DNA from: Saccharum officinarum | Taxonomy: Eukaryota > Streptophyta > Magnoliopsida > Poales > Poaceae | Assembly: GCA_020631735.1 (NCBI GenBank) | Contig: CM036197.1 | Coordinates: 47,973,880-48,037,879, forward strand | Direction of reading: 5' to 3' | DNA: 64,000 bases | Shown: piece after piece, positions 33,641-45,343 of the stretch | Layout: each line of letters begins with the position of its first letter | How positions within the stretch are numbered: the stretch's first letter is position 1 | The notes under the pieces: generated by a model | Seen by the model: only the letters and a program-made list of their open reading frames with translations | Database searches by the model: none | Told to the model about the DNA's origin: nothing | Made by a program: the position numbers and the translations under genes

Positions 33641-35609
33641 TCATCCACTCTTTGATGGTACCCAAACAAGTTTGGGTCCTCTCAAGTTAGGTGCAACATA
33701 CTTAGGCATTGCCTTAGTATGAATAGCGGGATGTTTTGCAATAGCAACAATAGAGGTACCATTTACATCCTTTCTAAGCACATTAGTATCATCAATTGAA
33801 ATATGCTTAGAAGTGTTACCTAGGGGACATGAATGTGCCATGTGTCCCCTTTCCCGGCATGAATAGCATCTTCTCTTTGATTGAGCCTTTTCTTCATTGC
33901 TCATGTGATGCTTTTCATTGCCTTGCCTCTCATGAGTTGCTTGAGCATTCTTCTCAAGCTTGGTAGGACACCCCGAGGCAAAGTGTCCCATATCTTCACA
34001 CTTGAAGCACTTGATGTGAGCAAATTTCTTTTCTCAATTTGATTCTTGCTCATCATCTTGGTATCTTGGATTTGCATTGGATGCCTTTCTCTTCCACCCC
34101 TTCTTGTTTTCTTTTTCTTCTTCTCATGCTCAACGTGTGGCTTTGGTTGAGGCTCCTCTTGTTGCTTCACTAGTTTCTTACTTGGGCACATTGAGGTGTA
34201 GTGACCCCATGTATGGCACTTGAAGCACTTGCGTTTGAGCCTTTCTTCTTCTTTCTTCAACTTGAGCTTCTCTAAGTTGGGGCATATTTGGTGAAGATGA
34301 CCCACTTCATGGCATCGGTAGCACATGAAATGAGAGAGCTTCTCTTGAGCTAGCTTCTTCATCTTCCTTTCTCTTTTCTTTTCCCCTTTGGTCATATTCT
34401 TCTTGCTCTTGTTGAAACCAAGGCCACTCTTGTCACCAAAGTTTCTTTGAGTTTTCAACATATGCTCAAAGGTGACTTTTGAGTTGTAGCACCTCTCTAA
34501 CTTGTTGCTCAATTTCTTCACTTCACTTTTGAGCTCATTGTTCTCCTTCAAAATGTTAGTCTCACAAGACATAGAAGTAGAACAAGCATATATATGTGAA
34601 GAACATGGCATATCTAATAAGTCATCACAAGAGGTGGATACATGCTTTCTCCCTACATCACATGGGTTAGTCACATTTTGCAATTGATCATTTGATCCAT
34701 GTGATGAGCTCTCATTAATTTTAATTTTCTTTAATAACATCTTAAAGAGAGAAGCATGTTCTTGTACCAAATTATCATGAGCAACACTAAGTTCCTCATG
34801 AGCCAATTTTAGCTCCTCATGTGAACAAGTAGTAACATAAAGTAGATGCTTTTGTTGTTCACATGTGGTTTTTAGAAATGAGTTTTATTTTCCAATTTCA
34901 TGGTTTTAGCTTTCTCATTTTCTAAAGACATGTTCATGCTAGCAAGTCTACTAACAAGCTCATCATATGAATCAACATGATCAATCACATTATCATTTGA
35001 TACCTTTGTGTCACCTAGTGACATGAAGCAATGTGATGTAGTGGATGGGCTTGTAGTAGCATCATCAAGGCCCGAGCATGAACCAACGTTGTCACCATCA
35101 AGTGTGCTTGGGGTAGAAACATCACTTGCAACACTTGATGCATCATCACCATCCTTGTCAAGTGAACTTGTGGTAGATCGATCATCATCATCACTTGACC
35201 ATGAGGTGGAGCAATCCTCCACAACCATCGTGTTGTGGTCATGCTCAACATCATCATGTGCAACCTCCTTGGGCTTGACATCATCGTCATCATCGGTGAT
35301 AGCTCCATACTTTTCATTGAGATAGGCCCATATCTCATGAGCGGATTTGAGGTCCATGATCTTACCAAAGATGCTATCATCCAAAGATCTATACATGATG
35401 TTAGTAGCTTGGATGTCAAGATCTAGGCATTTCTCTTGTGCTTGAGTTAGATTATCTTCATCCAACACATGAGAAAAGCCTACATCTACCATCCACCACA
35501 TTTGAGGGCAAATAAACTTAAAATTGCATATCATCCAATTTTTCCACCGTGCAAAGTGTGTGCCATCAAACATGTGAGGACAATCAACATCTAGTCCATA
35601 TTCCGCCAT
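33641..35609 (-). pseudogene. Copia-type gag with several zinc knuckles, frame-broken
   Basis: Starts at 35609 on the minus strand, just inside the PBS. The first part (35609-34872) has a UBN2-type gag domain (FDGTHFARWKNWM, then KIMDLKSAHEIWAYLNEKYG), followed by an Asp/Ser-rich low-complexity stretch. It ends at a stop at 34872. The second part (34806-33901) carries a coiled region and the knuckles CYRCHEVGHLHQIC and CFKCHTWGHYTSMC. A frame change near 33985-34040 leads to a last part (to 33641) with GHFASGC and CYSCRERGHMAHSC and the end GPKLVWVPSKSG. Four CCHC-type knuckles is a high number for a plant gag. It would package RNA; as read, it is broken into three pieces. Confidence 0.8.
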
Positions 35610-35642
35610 CCTCTCGGGTCGGTGAAGACCACAAATGAGAGA

Positions 35643-35660
35643 CCGGGCTCCGATACCAAT
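35643..35660 (-). promoter_or_regulatory. Primer-binding site of the gag-only element
   Basis: The minus strand reads ATTGGTATCGGAGCCCGG right after the 5' LTR, close to the initiator tRNA-Met complement TGGTATCAGAGC. This fixes the element's orientation. Confidence 0.8.
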
Positions 35661-38084
35661 TGAAGGGTCGAGATGGCGGACTAGAGGGGGGGTGAATAGT
35701 CCTTTCTAAAATTAATCGCGTCGGCAAACCGAAACAAATGCGGAATTAAAACTATCGGTCTAGCCAAGACTACACCCCTCTATCTAAGTTCACAAGCACC
35801 TCACAAAGATTCTAATTATGTAACTAAGGTGCTTTCCTTAGCAGGAGCTCTCCTAAATAATTCTAGAGCAAGGTCACACAAACCTATGCACTAGTACTTT
35901 AGCAAAGCCGGGAGCTCCTACACAAATCTAGTAAGCAAAAGCACGAAGCCACCTATGCTCACTAGCAATGCTCAATAGCAAGGCAACTAATGCCAAACTA
36001 GAGAGCGCAAATTACTTAGCTACACAAACTAAGCAATATGACTAACAAGGTTACACAAACCAAATTAGCCACGCAACGGGAGCTACTTCTATGCTACACA
36101 AGCAAGAAGGTAACTAGCTAACTACACAAGCAAACTAGTTACAAGAGCAACTACACAAGCACAAGTATATGAATGTAAATACAAGCTTGTGAATCGAAAG
36201 CAAACCACCGAGAAGATGTACACAATGTTGACACGGCGGTTTTTTCACCGAGGTTCACTTGGTTGCCACCAAGCTAGTCCCGTTGTGGCGATACACCCAC
36301 TTGATGGATCACGAGCTAATTGACTATCAAGAGTCAAACCCTCAGCGGGTGCCGCACATCCACTCTCAAGATGGGGATCCTCCAAGCCACGAGCTTTACT
36401 AGAGTTGCTCTTCGCGATCCCCGCGGGGTGAGCACAATCCCCCTCACAAATCCTCCTCCGGAGCCACGCACAATCTCCACGCGTGCTTCAACGGAGTCGC
36501 AAGCCACCAAGCCGTCTAGGAGGTGGCAACCTCCAAGAGTAACAAGCACCACCGGCTTGCAACACGATCACCTAGTGCCACTTGATGCAATCCTCTCGAT
36601 GCAACGCACTAGAATCGCTCTCTCACTCGATCCGATGAACACTATCAAGCATGAGTGAGTTAGAGGGCTTCCAAGCACTACCACACAAGCCACCAAGGCT
36701 AAAGTGTGCTCAGCTACCGGCCACGGCCGGCCAAGGCATCTATTTATAACCCCACGGTCAAATAGAGCCGTTACCCCTTCACTGGGTCCTTTTTTGGGAC
36801 GACCGGACGCGCCGGTCGTAACTGACCGGACGCGCTCAACCACGTCCGATCCTCCAACGTTCACTGACCCCAACGGTCAAACCAACGACCGGACGCGCCC
36901 CTGGCAATGACCGGACGCGCCGATCGCACGGCATCGCGCGCGCAACGACATGACCGGACGCACTCCTTGCAACGACCGGACACGACAGTGCCCGCGTCCG
37001 GTTAGAGTCCAGTAAGCACCTTCAACGATCGGACGCGTCCGATCATGTGTGACCAGACGCGCCTCGCGTCCGATCATCCTCGTGAACCGCAGTTCCCTCT
37101 GGGCGACTGACCGGACGCGCCGGTCCCGCGAGTGACCGGACGCGCCGGTTACAAACCCTAACACCCGTGACTGCGCAGTACTGACCGGACGCGTCCGGTC
37201 ATACCATGACCGCGTCCGGTGCAGCGTCCGGTCACCTCTGTAACCTCCGTTCGCCTCCGTTTCTTTTCCGACTTCCGGCGTAGTGGAAAATAGGCTTTTC
37301 AACTCCTCGAAAACGCCTGAATCCCGCGCTCGCAAGCTCGGCGAGAGGGAGAGAGAGACCCAAACCCTCTCTACCGCTCAAACTTCATCGTCTTCGCAAA
37401 TGTGCCAACACCAACAAGTGATCACCACCTTGTGCACGTGTGTTAGCATTTTTATAATCATTTTCGAAGGAATTAGGCACTCAACTTGCCTCGCCACTCG
37501 ATCCTAACACGTATGCATAGTTAGATCGCTCAAGTGGCACTAGATGACCGATATGCAAACAAGTTTGCCCCTCTTGATAGTACGGCCATTTATCCTAAAC
37601 CCGGTCATAAACTTCTCTACACACCTATGACCGGTGAAATGGAAATGCCCTAGGTTATACCTTAGCCTTGCGCATTCCACTCCATCTCCTCCGACATTGA
37701 TGCAACACATGCACCAACCAATCACCAAATGATATGATTCACTTCATATCATCACGTGACCGTATTGGTTCATCGATCTTGACCTCACTTGCTCTTCACC
37801 GTTGCTTTGGTCCATCGACGCCAAGTCTTGCCCAAGCTTCACCATCGCATGGTCCTTCGCTTCGAAGCCTCAACTTGCCCTTCACCTTCACAACCGGTCC
37901 TTCGAGCCAAGCCTCATCTTGATCTTCTCCATCTTGGTCACATGACTCCATGTCATGTCTCATATGCAATGAGCTCCTTCATGACACCATCACATGTGGA
38001 CTAATCTCCTGTGTATCTCACATAACCACATATTAGTCCACCTAAGTTGTCACTCAATTACCAAAACCAAACAAGGACCTTTCA
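35661..38084 (-). repeat. 5' LTR of the gag-only element
   Basis: 2,424 bp, nearly identical to 27890-30315. It contains the second CpG-rich motif cluster at about 36797-37245. It ends next to the target duplication ACAGG at 38085. Confidence 0.9.
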
Positions 38085-40467
38085 ACAGGGAACTGCACTT
38101 GATAATAATGATGACAATGATCCTAGAGATGGTCAGATAGAGACAGAAAATATTGTTGGGGTCGAGGAAGTTCTTATTGATAACACAAACATTGAAATGG
38201 ATAACAATTCTGATAACATTGGGGCCACTAGTACTGGTGTTAACTTGAACACTTCATCAATTGCGGATGTTGATGATTCCTTTCAACCTGATATATTTGA
38301 TCCTAGATATTGGGATTCCCTTGATCATAAACAAATTGATATTTTAACACAGAAGGGCCCTAGAAGAGATTTATCAATTCAGAAAGGTCCAAAGGATAGA
38401 TATTCTAGAAGGTTTTCTGCGTTATTCTATACAAGAATTTTATCAAATGGAGAGCATTGTGATACGGATTGACTTGTCTATTCCAAGGAACTCGATAGGG
38501 TCTTTTGCTTTGGTTGTAAATTATTTACAAAAGGCCATCGAAAAGGTCAGTTGGCAAATGAGGGGTTTAATGATTGGATACATCTTGGTAATAGACTTAA
38601 AGAGCATGAGACAAGTGCAGATCATGTTTTGAGTATGACAACTTGGTATGAGTTGCGTAGTAGATTGCAAAAGGACCAAACTATTGATAAAGCCGCTCAA
38701 CGACAACTCGAGAAAGAAAAGGACCATTGGAGAAAAGTTTTGTTCGGAATTGTTTGCATTGTTAAATTTCTTGCCAAGCATAATCTAGCTTTTCGTGGAA
38801 CTAATAGCAAACTGTATGAAGATAGCAATGGAAATTTCTTAGGATTGGTAGAGATGTTGGCTGAGTTTGACCCAATTATTCAAGAACACGTTCGTCGTAT
38901 TACAAGTGAGGAAACTCATGCTCATTATCTTGATTTTAAGATTCGGAATGAGTTGATACACTTGCTTGCTTCTGCTATTAAGTCTGAAATTATTAAGAAA
39001 ATAAAGAGTGCAAAGTACTTCTCTGTCATACTTGATTGTACTCCTGATGCAAGCCACCAAGAACAAATGTCTTTAATTATAAGATATGTTGACTCATCTT
39101 CAAGTGATGTTCGCATAGAAGAATTCTTTCTTGGATTTTTGGATGTCAACGATACAACTGGGCAAGGACTTTTTGATATGCTAGAGAATGAACTAAAGCT
39201 CCTTGGTCTTGATATAGATGATGTGAGAGGACAAGGTTATGACAATGGATCAAATATGAAAGGAAAACATCAAGGGGTACAAAAGAAACTTTTGGATGTA
39301 AATCCTCGAGCTTTCTATTCTGCTTGTGGTTGCCATAGCCTTAATTTAACACTTTGTGATATGACTAAGACTTGTGGTAAAGCTAAGGACTTCTTTAGAA
39401 TCATCCAACGCATCTATACAACTTTTGCTAATTCTACTAAGAAATGGCAGATTATGAAATATAACATATCAGGATTGACTCTCAAGTCAGTATCAGCTAC
39501 ACGTTGGGAGAGTTGTGTTGAAAGTGTTAAAGCTATTAGATTTCAGTGCACAGACATTCGAGAGGCTCTACTTCAGGTACCCAATATTGTTGTATTTGTA
39601 TTTGATAATGATGTACTTATTTTGGCTATCTCCAACTATAACACATTTTCTTCCTTTCAATTTCAGGTATCTAATGTTGATAATGATCCAAAAACAAGCA
39701 GTGAGGCTAAGGGCTTGGCAAACAATGAACTTGGAGGGTATGAATTTATAGTGGCAATAGTGATTTGGTATGAGGTATTATATGCCGTTAATTTAGTAAG
39801 CAAATACTTGCAAGCAAAGGATATGCTTATTGATGTTGCTATTGAGAAAGTGCAAGGGCTGATTTCTTTCTTCAAGGGTTATAGGGAAACTGGTTTCTTA
39901 GAAGCATTAGAGATTGCCAAAGGAATTGCACTTGAGATGGATATTGGTACAACGTTTCGTAAAAGAAGAGAAATTAAAAGAAAGAGACATTTTGATGAAA
40001 ACCCAAATGACACAAATACTGCTACACAGTCTGCAGAGGACCTATTTAGAACCAGTTATTTTGTACCTGTTGTTGATCAAGCAATTGCCTCACTTACAAG
40101 AAGATTTGAACAATACCAGAGTTACCAAAAAAACTTTGGTTTCTTATTTACCTCTGAAACATTACAGTCATTGGATGACACGAGTTTGAAATCTTCTTGT
40201 GATAATCTTGGGGCTGTCCTTACAAAAGACGGAAAATCTAATGTTGATGCCAATGACTTGTATATGGAGTTGAAGTTTCTTCAAGATTTCATTCCTAAGG
40301 AAAATATGGGTCCTGTTGAAATTCTAAAGTTCCTAAAGCGGCATGACTGTTTTCCCAATGCAAGTATTACATATAGAGTTCTATTGACCATTCCTGTGAC
40401 TATTGCATCAGCGGAGCGAAGCTTTTCAAAACTGAAACTATTGAAGTCATATTTGCATTCGACAATA

Positions 40468-43410
40468 CAACAACAACATAGTCTTTTGTCCCAAGCAAGT
40501 TGGGGTAGGCTAGAGATGAAACCCAAAAGAGACGAGAAACAGGGAGACACATAAAGGGACATAAAGGGCACAAGACAAAAGAGGTCACGGTTCAGGCACG
40601 TTGATTGCTAATCTCTAAGCGCTCCTGTCCATAGCTAAATCCTTGGGGATATTCCACTCCTTAAGATCTCTCTTAACGGACTCGTCCCAAGTTAGTTTAG
40701 GTCGACCTCTACCGCTCTTTACATTATCGGCCTGCTTTAGAACTCCACTACGCACCGACGCCTCAGGAGGCCTCCGTTGGACATGTCCAAACCATCTCAA
40801 CCGATGTTGAATCAATTTCTCCTCAATTGGTGCCACCCAGCCCTATCCCAAATATCGTCGTTCCGTACTCTATCCCTCCTTGTTTGCCCACAACACCAAC
40901 GCAACATACGCATCTCCGCTACACTCAATTGCTGGACATGTCGCCTTTTTGTAGGCCAACACTCAGCACCATATAACATCGCCGGACGAATCGCCGTCCT
41001 ATAGAACTTACCTTTCAGCTTCTGAGGCACCCTTTTGTCACAGAGAACGCCAGAAGCTTGACGCCATTTCAACCAGCCGGCTGAAATTCTATGCCTAACA
41101 TCTTCATCAATGTCTCCATCCTTTTGTAGCATCGACCCTAAATACCGAAAAATATCCTTCTTGGCCACCACTTGCCCATCGAGGCAAACGTCTCCCTCCT
41201 CGTGCCTAGTCGCGCTGAAATCGCACCTCATGTACTCGGTCTTAGTCCTACTAAGTCTGAACCCTTTCGACTCTAACGTGTGCCTCCATAGTTCTAACTT
41301 CCTATTAACCCCCGCCCTACTGTCGTCAACTAGCACCACATCATCAGCAAAAAGCATACACCAAGGGATATCACCTTGTATGTCCCTTGTGACCTCATCC
41401 ATCACCAAAGCAAATAAATAAGGGCTCAAAGCTGACCCCTGATGCAGTCCTATTTTAATTGGAAAGTCACTGGTGTCGCCATCACATGTTCAGACAAACG
41501 TCACCACATCCCTGTACATATCCTTGATGAGGGTAACGTACTTAGTTGGGACTTTGTGCTTTTCCAAGGCCCACCACATGACATTTCTCGGTACTTTGTC
41601 ATATGCCTTCTCGAGGTCAATAAAGACCATGTGCAAGTCCTTCTTCTGCTCCCTATATCTCTCCATCAATTGTCGTAATAAGAAAATCGCCTCCATGGTC
41701 GACCTACCAGGCATGAACCCAAACTGATTTTGGGTCACATGTGTCACTCTCCTTAGGCGATGCTCGATAACCCTCTCCCAGAGCTTCATCGTATGACTCA
41801 TCAACTTAATCCCACGGTAGTTAGTACAACTTTGAACATCTCCCTTGTTCTTGAAGATAGGTACTAATATACTTCTCCTCCATTCTTCAGTCATCTTGTT
41901 TGACCGAAAAATAAGGTTAAAAAGCTTAGTTAACCATACTATCGCTCTGGCGTCTAGGTATCTCCACACCTCAATGGGGATACCATCAGGGCCCATCGCT
42001 TTACCTCCCTTCATCCTCTTCAAAGCCTCTCCGATCTCTGCCTCCTGAATTCTCCTCACAAAGCGTCTGTTGGTATCGTCAAATGAGTCGTCCAACTCAA
42101 GGGCAGGACCCTCATTCTCCCTATTAAACAGCTTGTCGAAGTACTCTCTCCATCTGTCCTTGATCTCCTCATCCTTCACCAGAAGTCGATCTGTCCCATC
42201 CTTGATGCATTTTATTTGGTTGATGTCCCTTGTCTTCCTCTCGCGGATTCTAGCCATCCTATAAATGTCCTTCTCCCCTTCCTTCGTGCCTAGCCGCTGA
42301 TAAAGGCCATCATACGCCTGACCTTTTGCTACACTCACAGCTCGCTTTGCAACCCTCTTCGCTATTTTATAGCCCTCGATGTTGGCTACACTCTTGTCAT
42401 GGTGAAGACGCTTGAAACACTCCTTCTTCTCCCTAATAGCCCTTTGCACCTCGTCATTCCACCACCATGTGTCTTTCGCTTCCCGTTTGCCTCCCCTACT
42501 CACGCCAAACACTTCCGAAGCCACCTTCCGGACACATGTTGTCATCTTTAGCCACATGTCGTCGGCATCTTCTCCTTCTTCCCAAGGTCCCTCGTCTAGC
42601 ATCCTCTCCTTAAACGTCTGCGCTGCTTCCCCTCTAAGCTTCCACCACTTCGTTCTCGCAATCTTGGCCCGTTTGTCCCGGTGGACACGTACCCGAAAGC
42701 GAAAGTCCGCCACCACAAGCTTATGTTGAGGGACAACACACTCCCCAGGTAACACCTTACAATCAAAGCAAGCACGTCTATCCTCCCTCCTTGCAAGGAT
42801 AAAGTCGATCTGGCTCGAGTGTTGTCCACTACGAAAGGTTACTAGATGAGATTCCCTCTTCCTAAAGAGGGTGTTCGCTATCAACAAGTCATAGGCCAGC
42901 GCGAAGTTCAAAACATCCTCCCCCTCTTGATTCCTACTACCATACCCGAACCCCCCGTACACCCGCTCGAAACCTACATTAGTCGCACCAACATGGCCGT
43001 TGAGGTCTCCTCCTATAAAGAGTTTCTCGCTGATAGGCACGGTACTAACCATGCTATCAAGATCTTCCCAAAAGTGCCTCTTGGTGCCCTCGCTAAGACC
43101 TACCTGAGGGGCATATGCACTGATCACATTCAGAGCCGAATCTCCAACTAGCAGCTTGACCAAGATAATACGATCGCCTTGCCTCCTAACATCAACGACT
43201 CCATCCTTAAGGCTCCTATCGATCAAGATGCCTACACCATTCCTACCCGATGTTGTCCCCGTGTACCAAAGTTTGAAGCCAGTATCCTCCACCTCCTTCG
43301 CCTTCTGGCCCTTCCATTTAGTCTCCTGAACGCATAGAATATTTACACGCCTTCTAATTGCTGCATCGACTAGCTCTCTTAGCTTACCCGTTAGGGACCC
43401 TACATTCCAG
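40468..43410 (-). mobile_element. RTE-type LINE with 17-bp TSD
   Basis: Flanked by a perfect 17-bp duplication, ATTTGCATTCGACAATA, at 40451-40467 and 43411-43427. On the minus strand it ends in a TTGTTGTTG-type tail after TTGCTTGGGACAAAAG, the hallmark of plant RTE LINEs. It encodes an apurinic-type endonuclease and a reverse transcriptase. About 2.94 kb, close to full length but lacking the very 5' end. It inserted into the dimerisation-domain exon of the hAT transposase. Confidence 0.9.
40615..43410 (-). pseudogene. RTE LINE endonuclease/reverse transcriptase, frame-broken
   Basis: The long minus-strand frame to 41490 starts with the endonuclease ([50 protein letters not shown]) and continues into reverse transcriptase ([65 protein letters not shown]). 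A frame change near 41485 is followed by [16 protein letters not shown] and the catalytic [10 protein letters not shown] at about 41340. A second frame change lies near 40830, and the last part ends at a stop at 40615 inside a conserved C-terminal region (RLRWFGHVQRRP). The only upstream ATG in frame (43418) is in the host target duplication, so the native start is missing. The protein would nick target DNA and prime reverse transcription. Confidence 0.9.
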
Positions 43411-43423
43411 ATTTGCATTCGAC

Positions 43424-43676
43424 AATAAGATATATGATATATATCACAATAAGATATATCAAAAACCGTACCTATTCAACAAAAACTTAATGATTTGGCC
43501 ACAATAGCACTTGAGAGTGAAGTGCTGGAGAAGATTGATTATGAGCATATCATTGAAGATTCCATTTCAAGAAACACTACAAGAATGAGGCACTTCGAGT
43601 AAAGATTATGAAAGCAAGAGTTGAATAGGTACGGTTTTTGATATATCTTATTGTGATATATATCATATATCTTATT
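43424..43676. repeat. 57-bp perfect inverted repeat around a transposase exon end
   Basis: 43424-43480 is the exact reverse complement of 43620-43676 (57 of 57), with a 139-bp spacer that holds the last codons of the hAT transposase. The left arm interrupts the transposase reading between the LINE target site and AAACTTAATGATTTGGCC, whereas the right arm lies after the stop codon. The left arm therefore looks like an inverted copy of the right. Confidence 0.9.
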
Positions 43677-43762
43677 TATAGTCCTATTTTTTAGGGAGGT
43701 AGGCCTTATTTTAGAGTTTGGCACAGGGCCTCGATTTTTGCCGGCTCGGCCCTGGGCTATAT

Positions 43763-44555
43763 TAAAAATATTTTCGGCTGCAAGAGGCTGATTAATCAGT
43801 GCAAAGGTTTGATTAATCAAAATGGGCTCATTGGATATGACTCATGAATGGATCATCAAATACTCTCCCACGTGAGGCTTGCCGAGAGCACAGGCCCATG
43901 GTGAGCCTTTAAATAAAATAATTAGCCGAGAGCACAGGCTCATGATGAGCTTTTAAATAAAATAATTAGTGTATTGCTAATTAACCCCATTGCCCAGTGT
44001 ATACGTGTACAAAGATGAGTACAAATGCACAGTCGCTGTGGTATAAGAATTGTATATTAATTGGCCCGGTTTGCGTTCGCATGCGAGGCCGGGTACGTGA
44101 AGATTATTTGGGCTGATTAGTACCGGCCTTTAGCGGCCACTAATGTTAACTGTGGGCTCCGAGAAGTGACTTGTGCATGGCCCATGCAAGCATGTACGTG
44201 TGTATGTTAGCTTCATTCCTGAAAGCTAACATGTCTACAACCGCCTCGGACCCAGTTTTCAAAATGCCTCGATTAAGGTTTTGTGTAGTAGTGCACGCAC
44301 GTCTTTGAAGCCAGCCTACATTCGTATGCGTACAAATACACCGTTGCGACGGCACGTGTTACCTAGGCTCAGGCCCGTCTTAAGGGCGAGGGCAGCCAGT
44401 GCGACGCCCGAGGGCCCATGGCGCTGGGGGGCATGAGTATACGCATCTGTAGTACATGTATACAGTCTCTGCAGCGACCCTTTGTATTCGCGACATCACG
44501 ATATCGTGTGACGGCGTGCTGTGGGCGGCTGTTCCATCGTTCCCAATTGTCGTAG
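43763..44555. other. Intergenic with 44-bp tandem duplication
   Basis: No gene recognised. GCCGAGAGCACAGGCYCATG and following text is duplicated in tandem at 43881-43924 and 43925-43968. A stretch at about 44370-44435 (CAGGCCCGTCTTAAGGGC, then GCAGCCAGTGCGACGCCC) resembles the left end of the hAT at 27220 and may be a terminal remnant of a related element. Confidence 0.5.
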
Positions 44556-44800
44556 GTAGTGTTTAAATCCAAAAAAAATTTGAGTAAAAATTCCTATAGC
44601 ATTTTTTTTTGTTGTTATTTAGTAAAATTTATCTAATCATGGACTAACTAGAATCAAAAGATTCGTCTCAACATTTACATACAAATTGTGCAATTAGTTA
44701 TTTTTTTACCTACATTTAATGCTCCATGCATGCGTCTAAAGATTCGATGTGACGGGTACTGCAAAAAAAAAATGGGCCTTTTTGCCATCTAAACGCGCCG
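44556..44800 (+). mobile_element. Tourist-like MITE, diverged copy
   Basis: Same family as 45098-45340 in plus orientation: GTTGTTATTTAGTAAAATTTATCTAATCATGG, AAAAGATTCGTCTC, GTGCAATTAGTTATTTTTTTACCTACATTTAATGCTCCATGCATG, GATTCGATGTGACGGG and a worn CTAAACGCG end. Confidence 0.75.
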
Positions 44801-45097
44801 TAATCCCGTGAACCGCGTGATCGACAGAACGTACCTGGCCGCTAACGCAGCGGGCAGCGGCGCTGCGGTCCCTCCATCCCTGACTGGCTGACTCCCTGCG
44901 ACCCTGCCCTGCGGTAAGTGATCATCAGTATTCAGTTGTAGCCTTGTAGGGCTTGGCGGCCTGCATTTGCAATCGCAGTAGTACAATTTCAGTGTTTGTT
45001 TGGTCTGACAAAACTTCAGATTGCTTTTTGACCATGCAATCAAATCCATACAAGCCATCAGACATCAAGCGATTCAAGCAAATAGTTGATCCATTAA

Positions 45098-45340
45098 GGC
45101 CCAGTTTAGATCCAGAAAATTTTGCAAAAGAGCAATAGATTCCCCGTCACATCGAATCTTCAGACGCATGCATGAAGCATTAAATATAGATAAAAAATAA
45201 AACTAATTACACAGTTTAGACGAAATGGACGAGACGAATCTTTTAAGCCTAATTAGACCATGATTGGACACTAATTGTCAAATAACAACGAAAATCCTAC
45301 AGTTGCATTTTGCCAAAAATTTTGGCAACTAAACAAGGCC
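45098..45340 (-). mobile_element. Tourist-like MITE, 243 bp, TSD TAA
   Basis: Bounded by GGCCCAGTTTAGATCC and CAACTAAACAAGGCC (inverted ends), with TAA duplicated at 45095-45097 and 45341-45343. The 3-bp TWA target and the GGCC terminus suggest a Tourist-like (PIF/Harbinger) MITE. This copy is well preserved and serves as a reference for the others here. Confidence 0.85.
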
Positions 45341-45343
45341 TAA

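Larger units (their letters stand above)
27890..38084 (-). mobile_element. Gag-only LTR retrotransposon (Copia-like), 10.2 kb
   Basis: LTRs at 27890-30315 and 35661-38084 are nearly identical. The target duplication ACAGG is at 27885-27889 and 38085-38089. The primer-binding site and gag are on the minus strand, so the element reads right to left. Only a Copia-type gag is present; no protease, integrase, reverse transcriptase or RNase H motif was found in the 5.3-kb interior. It is therefore a TR-GAG/LARD-like non-autonomous element that would depend on a partner for pol functions. High LTR similarity suggests fairly recent movement. Confidence 0.88.
27725..43602 (+). pseudogene. hAT transposase (TTF-type zinc finger), split by two insertions
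   Basis: Cut-and-paste transposase of the type annotated in plants as zinc finger MYM-type 1-like. The first part starts at ATG 27725 (MSSTNRPRKYESSYQKRKKN), needs a frame change near 27785, and runs into the LTR insertion at 27889. It resumes at 38090. A stop at 38470 lies where the family has a coding codon just before LVYSKELDRVFCFGCKLF (TTF zinc finger). The catalytic region (VILDCTPD, GQGYDNGSNMKGKHQGVQ, RWESCVESVKAIR) runs from 38551 onward. A 90-bp segment at 39577-39666 with GT...AG ends looks like an in-frame intron. The dimerisation domain (YMELKFLQDF, ASAERSFSKLKLLKSYL) ends at the LINE insertion at 40467, and its last ~40 codons lie at 43481-43602. Confidence 0.85.
27220..43754 (+). 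mobile_element. hAT transposon with nested insertions
   Basis: The left end begins A-CAAGCCCGAGCC and the right end finishes GGCTCGGCCCTG, whose complement CAGGGCCGAGCC matches at 10 of 12 positions. The 8-bp duplication GGCTATAT lies at 27212-27219 and 43755-43762 (allowing one extra base at the left end). It encodes a TTF zinc-finger/hAT-dimerisation transposase. A 10.2-kb LTR element (27890-38084) and a 2.9-kb LINE (40468-43410) sit inside it. Without them it would be about 3.4 kb. Confidence 0.8.
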
